A DNA stretch of 64,000 nucleotides from Altererythrobacter sp. C41 (lineage in GTDB: Bacteria; Pseudomonadota; Alphaproteobacteria; Sphingomonadales; Sphingomonadaceae), in NCBI RefSeq assembly GCF_016803135.1, contig NZ_JAEVFE010000004.1:260501-324500 (forward strand), given 5' to 3'. How positions within the stretch are numbered: the first letter of the stretch is position 1; the number at the start of each line of letters is the position of its first letter. Made by a program: the position numbers and the translations under genes. The notes beneath the pieces were generated by a model, which saw only the letters and a list, made by a program, of their open reading frames with translations, made no database searches and had not been told where the DNA came from. Positions 57,186-64,000 of the stretch are shown here, piece by piece.

Positions 57186-60035
57186 TCAAGCCTTCTTCTT
57201 GCCGGCAGTCTTGCCATTGCGCGCGGCCTCGCCGCCATCGTTCAGTCCGAGCGCCATCGAGACGAGGCAGCGCTGCTGCTCCTCATGCCGCTTGGCGAGC
57301 CCGGTTGCGGGGGAGGCCGCGACCTCGCGTCCGGCATAGCGCGGCCGCATGCCCTGATGCCCGGCAGATGCGAGCGCTTCCTCGATCTGGCTCTCGACGA
57401 AGAACCAGGCGCCGTTGTTCTTCGGTTCTTCCTGGCACCAGATCACCTCCTCGAGGTTCACCATGCGGCCGAGGCGCAGCGCGAGCGCTTCGCCGGGGAA
57501 GGGATAGAGCTGCTCGATTCGCACGATCGACACATCGTCCAGTCCTTCCTCGTCGCGCTTCTCGATCAGGTCGTAGGCGACCTTGCCCGAACATAGCACG
57601 AGGCGGCGCATTGTCTCGTCGGCGATGTCGGCCGTGTCGCTGACGATGCGGCGGAAGTGGCTTTCGCCCAGGAACTCGTCCGCGCTGCTCTTGGCCATCG
57701 GATGCCGCAACAGCGACTTGGGGGTCATGATGACCAGCGGCTTGCGGAACGAGCGCTTCATCTGCCGGCGCAGGACGTGGAAGTAGTTCGCCGGCACGGT
57801 GATGTTGCACACCTGGATGTTGTCGTTCGCGCAGAGCTGCAGGAACCGTTCCAGGCGGGCGGACGAGTGCTCCGGCCCCTGGCCTTCGTAGCCATGCGGC
57901 AACAGCAGGACGAGACCGTTCGCGCGCAGCCACTTGACCTCGCCCGCGGCGATATACTGGTCGATCATGATCTGCGCGCCGTTCGCGAAGTCGCCGAACT
58001 GCGCCTCCCACAGCACCAGCGTCTTCGGATCGGCAGAGGCGAACCCGTATTCGAAGCCGAGCACGCCGTATTCGCTCAGCGGGCTGTCGTAGACCTCGAA
58101 CTTGCCGTGCGGGAGCTGGGTGAGCGGGATGTACTTGTGCTCGTCGGTCTGATCGACCCAGACCGCGTGGCGCTGGCTGAACGTGCCGCGGCCCGAATCC
58201 TGGCCCGACAGGCGCACGCCGAAGCCTTCGGTCACGAGGCTGCCGAAGGCGAGAGCCTCGGCCGTCGCCCAGTCGAAGCCTTCGCCGCTTTCGAACATCT
58301 TGCGCTTGGCGTCCAGCACGCGGCCCAGCGTCTTGTGGATCGTCAGGCCCTCGGGCACGCCGGTGAGCGTGCGGCCGAGGCTGTCGAACAGCTTGCGCTC
58401 TACGCCGGTGTCGATGTTGCGGCGCGCGGTTTCGGGATCGGCCGGCTTGTTGAGCCCGGTCCAGCGGCCGCCGAACCAGTCCGCCTCGTTGGGCTTGTAG
58501 CTCTTCGCCGCTTCGAACTCCTGCTCCAGCGTGTCGACGAATTCGGCGCAGAGCTTGTCGCGCTCGCCTTCGTCGATCACGCCCTGCTCGACCAGCCGCG
58601 CCGCGTAGATCTCGCTGACCTTGGGATGGTTCTTGATCGCCTCGTACATCAGCGGCTGGGTGAACTTGGGCTCGTCACCCTCGTTGTGGCCGAAGCGGCG
58701 ATAGCACCACATGTCGATCACGATGTCCCGGCCGAACCGCTGACGGTATTCCATCGCCAGCTTGCAGGCGAACGTCACCGCTTCCGGATCGTCGCCGTTG
58801 ACGTGCAGGATCGGCGCCTGGACGCCCTTGGCGACATCGGAGGGGTAGGGGGACGATCTGGCGAACTTGGGGCTCGTCGTAAAACCGATCTGGTTATTGA
58901 TGACGAAGTGGATGCAGCCGCCGGTGTTGTAGCCGGCTACCCCGGAGAAGCCGAAGCATTCCCACACGATGCCCTGGCCGGCGAAGGCCGCGTCGCCGTG
59001 GATCAGCACGGGCAGGACCTGCTCGTGCTTCTTCAGATCGTCGCGGATCGCCTGCTGGGCACGGGTCTTGCCGAGCACGACCGGGTCCACCGCCTCGAGG
59101 TGCGAGGGGTTGGGCACGAGGCTCATGTGCACGTCGATCCCGTCGAACTCGCGGTCGGTGCTGGTGCCGAGGTGGTACTTCACGTCGCCCGACCCGCCGA
59201 CGTCCTCCGGATTGGCGCTGCCGCCGGAGAATTCGTGGAAGATCACCTTGTAGGGCTTGCCCATGACGTTCGCGAGCACGTTCAGCCGGCCGCGGTGGGC
59301 CATGCCGTAGATGATCTCGCGCACGCCCGACTGGCCGCCGTACTTGATCACCGCCTCGAGCGCGGGGATCATCGACTCGCCGCCGTCGAGGCCGAAGCGC
59401 TTGGTGCCGACGTACTTCTTGGCGAGGAACGCTTCGTACTGCTCGCCGCGGATGACCGCGGCGAGGATCGCGCGCTTGCCCTCCGGCGTGAACTGGATGA
59501 CGTCTTCCGGCCCTTCGAACTTCTCCTGCAGGAAGCGCCGTTCCTCGACGTCCGCGATATGCATGTATTCGAGGCCGACCTTGCCGCAGTAGCTCGAGCG
59601 CAGAATCTCGGCGAGCTCGCCGACCTTCAGCCAGTCGCGGCCCATCAGCCCGCCGACGTAGACTTCCTTGTCGTCCTGTCCGGCGAAGCCGTGCCACTCG
59701 ATCCGCAGATCCTCGGGCAGCTCGCGGTTGCTGAGGCCGAGCGGATCGAGATCGGCCGCCAGGTGCCCGCGCACGCGGTAGAGCCGGATCAGCAGCATGG
59801 CGCGGATCGAATCCGCCGCGGCTTCCTCGATCGCCCTGGGATCGGTCGGCTTGCCCGCCTTCTCGGCCGCGGCCTTGACCGCGATCTTCATCGTCGTCGG
59901 GTCGAGCGCCTGGGTCAGGTCGCTCTCGGCATCGATCCCGGTCAGCGGCCAGCGGGGGTTGTCCCAGCTCGGCCCCGGCTGCGGCCCTCCCTGATCGGAA
60001 AGTTCGGGGAGGAAATCGTGGCTCTCGTTACCCAT
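57186..60035 (-). CDS. sucA: 2-oxoglutarate dehydrogenase E1
   Basis: 949 residues, the usual size. It decarboxylates 2-oxoglutarate with thiamine diphosphate. HRGRLNVLANVMGKPYKVIFHEF, the cofactor site GDAAFAGQGIVWECFGFSG (near residue 345) through NNQIGFTTSP, and LLLPHGYEGQGPEHSSARLERFLQ are conserved. It sits between odhB and a repeat-embedded GIY-YIG gene. Confidence 0.97.
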   Translation of the reverse strand: MGNESHDFLPELSDQGGPQPGPSWDNPRWPLTGIDAESDLTQALDPTTMKIAVKAAAEKAGKPTDPRAIEEAAADSIRAMLLIRLYRVRGHLAADLDPLGLSNRELPEDLRIEWHGFAGQDDKEVYVGGLMGRDWLKVGELAEILRSSYCGKVGLEYMHIADVEERRFLQEKFEGPEDVIQFTPEGKRAILAAVIRGEQYEAFLAKKYVGTKRFGLDGGESMIPALEAVIKYGGQSGVREIIYGMAHRGRLNVLANVMGKPYKVIFHEFSGGSANPEDVGGSGDVKYHLGTSTDREFDGIDVHMSLVPNPSHLEAVDPVVLGKTRAQQAIRDDLKKHEQVLPVLIHGDAAFAGQGIVWECFGFSGVAGYNTGGCIHFVINNQIGFTTSPKFARSSPYPSDVAKGVQAPILHVNGDDPEAVTFACKLAMEYRQRFGRDIVIDMWCYRRFGHNEGDEPKFTQPLMYEAIKNHPKVSEIYAARLVEQGVIDEGERDKLCAEFVDTLEQEFEAAKSYKPNEADWFGGRWTGLNKPADPETARRNIDTGVERKLFDSLGRTLTGVPEGLTIHKTLGRVLDAKRKMFESGEGFDWATAEALAFGSLVTEGFGVRLSGQDSGRGTFSQRHAVWVDQTDEHKYIPLTQLPHGKFEVYDSPLSEYGVLGFEYGFASADPKTLVLWEAQFGDFANGAQIMIDQYIAAGEVKWLRANGLVLLLPHGYEGQGPEHSSARLERFLQLCANDNIQVCNITVPANYFHVLRRQMKRSFRKPLVIMTPKSLLRHPMAKSSADEFLGESHFRRIVSDTADIADETMRRLVLCSGKVAYDLIEKRDEEGLDDVSIVRIEQLYPFPGEALALRLGRMVNLEEVIWCQEEPKNNGAWFFVESQIEEALASAGHQGMRPRYAGREVAASPATGLAKRHEEQQRCLVSMALGLNDGGEAARNGKTAGKKKA

Positions 60036-60045
60036 TTCTATCTCC

Positions 60046-60418
60046 GAGCCCCCGCGAAGGCGGGGGCCTCAGGCCGCTGCCGCATGATTACAATTCGTCC
60101 GCAAGGTCCTGCCACTCCGGGTTCATTTCGACGATCCGAGCCACTTTCCATGAGCGGTTCCATTTTTTCATTTGCCGTTCGAACGAACGGGCATCGTGAA
60201 TGTTCTCGAATTCCGCGAACCAGACCAGTCGGTGGCAATTGTACTGTTTCGAAAAACTCGACACTGCGCCCGAGCGATGCTGCTCGACACGCTTCGCCAG
60301 ATCGTCGGTGACTCCGATGTAAAGGACGCCCATCGGCTTGTTGGTGAGAATGTAGACATAGCCTGCTCTCATGCGTCGTCCGGGCGGCCTGAGGTCCCCG
60401 CCTTCGCGGGGACACACC
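60046..60418. mobile_element. Family A hairpin repeat carrying a GIY-YIG nuclease gene between its arms
   Basis: The left arm (60046-60077) reads GAGCCCCCGCGAAGGCGGGG then GCCTCAGGCCGC. The right arm (60384-60418) reads GCGGCCTGAGGTCCCCGCCT then TCGCGGGGACACACC. These are the arms of the repeat seen at 23645, 28803, 38054 and 61332, but here separated by 306 bases that hold a nuclease gene instead of the usual 25-55-base spacer. The arms are inverted and share GCGGCCTGAG/CTCAGGCCGC at the inner edges. The whole unit fills the sucD-sucA gap exactly. Mobility is inferred, not shown. Confidence 0.6.
60088..60372 (-). CDS. GIY-YIG endonuclease family protein (UvrC/YhbQ-like single domain)
   Basis: 94 residues: MRAGYVYILTNKPMGVLYIG contains the GIY (GYVYIL) and YIG (LYIGVT) motifs. 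DDLAKRVEQHRSGAVSSFSKQY supplies the conserved Arg and His, and ERQMKKWNRSWKVARIVEMNPEWQDLADEL the conserved Glu and tail. ATG at 60372 is chosen; an in-frame ATG at 60417 would add residues encoded by the repeat arm (CPREGGDLRPPG) and is unlikely. Such small nucleases are often multicopy in alphaproteobacteria. The catalytic residues appear intact. Confidence 0.9.
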   Translation of the reverse strand: MRAGYVYILTNKPMGVLYIGVTDDLAKRVEQHRSGAVSSFSKQYNCHRLVWFAEFENIHDARSFERQMKKWNRSWKVARIVEMNPEWQDLADEL

Positions 60419-60423
60419 GATAG

Positions 60424-61314
60424 CTAGGCCAGTTCCTTCAGCATGGCGTCGAGCGTCGTGCCGAGTTCGCTGGGCGAGGGCGAGACGCGGATGCCGGCGG
60501 CTTCCATCGCGGTGATCTTGTCCTCGGCGCCGCCCTGGCCGCCGCTGACGATCGCGCCCGCGTGGCCCATGCGGCGGCCCGGAGGAGCCGTGCGGCCGGC
60601 GATGAAGCCGACCATCGGCTTCTTGCGGCCCTTCTTCGCCTGGTCCTTGATGAACTCGGCCGCTTCTTCCTCGGCCGAGCCGCCGATCTCGCCGATCATG
60701 ATGATCGACTTGGTCGCGTCGTCGCTGAGGAACAGGTCGAGCACGTCGATGAAGTTGGTGCCGTTGACCGGGTCGCCGCCGATGCCGACCGCGGTGGTCT
60801 GGCCCAGGCCGACCTGCGTGGTCTGGTGCACGGCTTCGTACGTCAGCGTGCCCGAGCGGCTGACCACGCCGACCGAACCCTTCTGGAAGATCGAACCGGG
60901 CATGATGCCGATCTTGCACTCGCCGGGGGTCAGCACGCCAGGGCAGTTGGGGCCGATCAGGCGCGACTTCGAACCGTCGAGCGCGCGCTTCACGCGGACC
61001 ATGTCGAGCACCGGAATGCCCTCGGTGATCGCGACGATCAGCTCGATCTCGGCGTCGATCGCCTCGAGGATCGAGTCCGCGGCGAACGGCGGCGGCACGT
61101 AGATGCAGCTCGCGGTCGCGCCGGTCGCGGCCTTCGCTTCGGCGACGGTGTTGTAGACCGGCAGGCCGATATGCTCGGTGCCGCCTTTGCCCGGCGTCAC
61201 GCCCGCAACCATCTGCGTCCCGTAATCGAGCGCCTGCTGCGTGTGGAACGTGCCGGTGTCACCGGTCATGCCCTGGGTGATGACCTTGGTGTTCTTGTCG
61301 ACGAGGATGGACAT
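60424..61314 (-). CDS. sucD: Succinyl-CoA synthetase alpha subunit
   Basis: 296 residues. [21 protein letters not shown], the CoA-binding domain and [18 protein letters not shown] with the phosphorylated His251 are present. The beta subunit gene sucC, normally adjacent, is absent: the upstream neighbour is mdh. ATG at 61314 is the family start; the frame extends into the repeat upstream. Confidence 0.96.
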   Translation of the reverse strand: MSILVDKNTKVITQGMTGDTGTFHTQQALDYGTQMVAGVTPGKGGTEHIGLPVYNTVAEAKAATGATASCIYVPPPFAADSILEAIDAEIELIVAITEGIPVLDMVRVKRALDGSKSRLIGPNCPGVLTPGECKIGIMPGSIFQKGSVGVVSRSGTLTYEAVHQTTQVGLGQTTAVGIGGDPVNGTNFIDVLDLFLSDDATKSIIMIGEIGGSAEEEAAEFIKDQAKKGRKKPMVGFIAGRTAPPGRRMGHAGAIVSGGQGGAEDKITAMEAAGIRVSPSPSELGTTLDAMLKELA

Positions 61315-61331
61315 TCTTCTTTTCCCTTTCC

Positions 61332-61408
61332 GATCCCCCGCGAAGGCGGGGGTCTCAGGCAGATTGGCGCTGGGCCGACTGAGGTCCCCGCCTCCGCGGG
61401 GACTCACG
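61332..61408. repeat. Two-armed hairpin repeat, family A copy 5 (mdh-sucD)
   Basis: The left arm GATCCCCCGCGAAGGCGGGG runs into GTCTCAG; the right arm CTGAGGTCCCCGCCTCCGCG runs into GGGACTCACG. They are inverted across about 25 bases. It fills the gap between mdh and sucD, two gaps away from the nuclease-bearing copy. Confidence 0.85.
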
Positions 61409-61410
61409 AA

Positions 61411-62526
<1,116 letters not shown>

Positions 62527-62533
62527 CTATCTT

Positions 62534-62548
62534 TGCGATTGGTTCGCA
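62534..62548. promoter_or_regulatory. Inverted repeat upstream of mdh
   Basis: TGCGA-TTGGT-TCGCA is a 5+5 inverted repeat in an AT-richer stretch about 160 bases before mdh. Half-sites TGC-A/T-GCA recall alphaproteobacterial Fur/Mur boxes but match weakly. The rest of 62374-62654 shows no gene. Confidence 0.28.
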
Positions 62549-62654
62549 TTTGCAATAAATAGTTGTAACGGGACGATAACTGCGGGCTCGCGGGCTATCG
62601 GATAAGAAATCGATCGTTGCGCATCGGGTTCCCCGCTCGCGCTCGCGAAGGCCG

Positions 62655-64000
62655 TCAGGAGGCGGTTCTGCGCAGCAGGTCCTCGTCGCGCTCCTGCGCC
62701 AGCAGCATGGCCGCGAGATAGTCGGGCACGGCACGGCTGAAGTAGTAGCCCTGGCCGAGCGTGCAGCCCGCGTCGCGCACGGCGGTGACCTGCTCGATCG
62801 TCTCCAGCCCTTCGGCGACGATCTCCATGTCGAGCTGCGCGCCCATTTCGGCGACCGCACGGATGATCGCCTCGGTCCGCCGGGACACCTCGGGGCCGGA
62901 CACGAAGCTCCGGTCGACCTTGATCTTCCGGAACGGATACTTGTTGACGTAGGCGAGCGAGGAGTAGCCGGTGCCGAAATCGTCGAGCGCGAAGCGCACG
63001 CCGCGTTCCGACAGCTCGCGGATGAACGCATCGGTCGCCTCGCTGTCGTCGAGGAACAGGCTCTCGGTCACTTCCAGCTCCAGCCGGGCGGGATCGAGCC
63101 CCGCCTCGCGCAGCGCGTTGATGATCCCCAGCGCCGCGCCCGGCGCCTTGATCTGTAGCGGCGAGAGGTTGACCGCCAGCGTCACGTCCGCCGGCCACTG
63201 CGCCGCGGCGCGGGCCGCCTGCGCAGTGATCCAGTTGCCGAGCGTGACGATCACCCCGGTCTCTTCCGCCACCGGAATGAACTCGTCGGGCCGCATCTCG
63301 CCCTTCTTCGGGTGGAACCAGCGCACCAGCGCCTCGAACGTGCGGATGCGCCCGGTCGAAAGGTCGACGATCGGCTGGAAGAAGATCGACAACTCGTTCT
63401 TCTGGATCGCGCCGCGCAGCTCCGCCTCGACTTCGCGGCGGCGCGCGAGATCGCGGCTCATCGCGGCATCGAAGAAGCAGGTCTGGCGCCGGCCGTTGAC
63501 CTTGGCGTGATAGAGCGCGAGGTCGGCGGCCTGCATCACGCTGTCGGCATCGGCGCCGTCCTCGGGCAGCACGGCGACGCCGAGCGAGGCGCCGATCTCC
63601 AGCCGCTCGCCGTCGATCCGCACCGGGCGCATGATCTCGGCATGGACTTCGCTCGCCAGCCGCATGCAGTCGGCCCGGCTTTCGACCGCGCAGAAGACGA
63701 TGAACTCGTCCCCGCCGAAGCGCGCGACGGTGGTTCCGGGGGGCGTGATCTCCTGCAGTCGCTTCGCCACGGTCTGCAGCAGGCGGTCGCCGACCGGGTG
63801 CCCGAGCAGGTCGTTCACTTCCTTGAACCGGTCGAGGTCGATCCAGATCATGCCCATCATCTGCCCGTCGGGCAGGTCCATCAGCGTCTCGACCATGGCG
63901 TGGTTGAGCCCCGCGCGATTGGCGAGGCCGGTCACCGCGTCGGTCCGGGCGAGTTGCTGCATCTTCTCCGCCAGGCGGGCGCTGGTTTCGGCCGCGGCGA
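62655..64000 (-). CDS. GGDEF-EAL cyclic di-GMP protein (N-terminus beyond window)
   Basis: At least 448 residues, cut by the right edge. A coiled-coil-like linker (ETSARLAEKMQQLARTD) leads into a diguanylate cyclase domain with an intact GGDEF signature (VARFGGDEF), then an EAL phosphodiesterase domain with FEALVRWFHP, NLSPLQ, EVTES, DDFGTGYSSLAY and AEGLET intact. No RxxD inhibitory site precedes GGDEF (PPGT occupies it). The sensory domain would be upstream, outside the window. Confidence 0.93.
   Translation of the reverse strand, partial: AAAETSARLAEKMQQLARTDAVTGLANRAGLNHAMVETLMDLPDGQMMGMIWIDLDRFKEVNDLLGHPVGDRLLQTVAKRLQEITPPGTTVARFGGDEFIVFCAVESRADCMRLASEVHAEIMRPVRIDGERLEIGASLGVAVLPEDGADADSVMQAADLALYHAKVNGRRQTCFFDAAMSRDLARRREVEAELRGAIQKNELSIFFQPIVDLSTGRIRTFEALVRWFHPKKGEMRPDEFIPVAEETGVIVTLGNWITAQAARAAAQWPADVTLAVNLSPLQIKAPGAALGIINALREAGLDPARLELEVTESLFLDDSEATDAFIRELSERGVRFALDDFGTGYSSLAYVNKYPFRKIKVDRSFVSGPEVSRRTEAIIRAVAEMGAQLDMEIVAEGLETIEQVTAVRDAGCTLGQGYYFSRAVPDYLAAMLLAQERDEDLLRRTAS

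Noticed and set aside
60373-60417. N-terminal extension of the GIY-YIG protein from ATG 60417
   Set aside because: The extra residues are encoded by the repeat arm itself; family similarity begins at the ATG at 60372.

Overview
The window is a GC-rich chromosomal segment of an alphaproteobacterium, most likely order Sphingomonadales and probably an Erythrobacteraceae-type genome. This rests on gene content and order (mdh-sucD-sucA-odhB-lpd block, str-S10-spc-alpha ribosomal cluster followed by rplQ, ApaG, the small secreted proteins) and on the style of dispersed hairpin repeats. It is inference: there is no rRNA gene here and no search was run. No tRNA, rRNA, CRISPR array, insertion sequence or prophage was seen.

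Layout. (1) 1-9.7 kb: partial glutathione transferase (yghU-like), a tightly overlapping topoisomerase IB-pncC-nadE run (DNA topology and NAD recycling), ilvE with a striking leader region upstream, a lipoprotein, tlyA, tspO, an UbiK-like protein, recO and leuB. (2) 9.7-15.3 kb: a polyprenyl-phosphate glycosyltransferase fused to GtrA facing a membrane mannosyltransferase, two small proteins, metZ, apaG and a lipoprotein. (3) 15.4-23.3 kb: ppk1-ppx polyphosphate operon, a LysR regulator, two small proteins, and a compact arsR-arsI-arsC-acr3 operon for inorganic and methylated arsenic with a perfect operator palindrome. (4) 23.4-44.7 kb: the whole ribosomal supercluster (rpsL-rpsG-fusA-tuf, rpsJ to rplO, secY, adk, an unusual SRPBCC-domain gene, rpsM-rpsK-rpoA-rplQ), punctuated by hairpin repeats. 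(5) 44.7-54.1 kb: a secreted serine hydrolase, prolyl oligopeptidase, two tandem paralogous secreted proteins, a TRIC-type channel, a YbaY-like lipoprotein, an amidase and a DUF4403 lipoprotein. (6) 54.1-62.4 kb, minus strand: TCA operon mdh-sucD-sucA-odhB-lipoprotein-lpd, with a GIY-YIG nuclease gene sitting inside a hairpin repeat between sucD and sucA; sucC is not present. (7) Right edge: a partial GGDEF-EAL protein.

The most interesting signals are non-coding or very small. First, upstream of ilvE (5331-5499, minus) there is an 18-codon ORF behind a 15-nt Shine-Dalgarno sequence that matches the full 16S rRNA tail complement, followed by mutually exclusive hairpins and an intrinsic terminator: a candidate translation-gated attenuator or small RNA. 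Second, a family of two-armed inverted hairpin repeats is scattered through the window, mostly between ribosomal protein genes, and one copy (60046-60418) carries a GIY-YIG nuclease gene between its arms, suggesting a nuclease-linked repeat family analogous to REPIN/RAYT systems.
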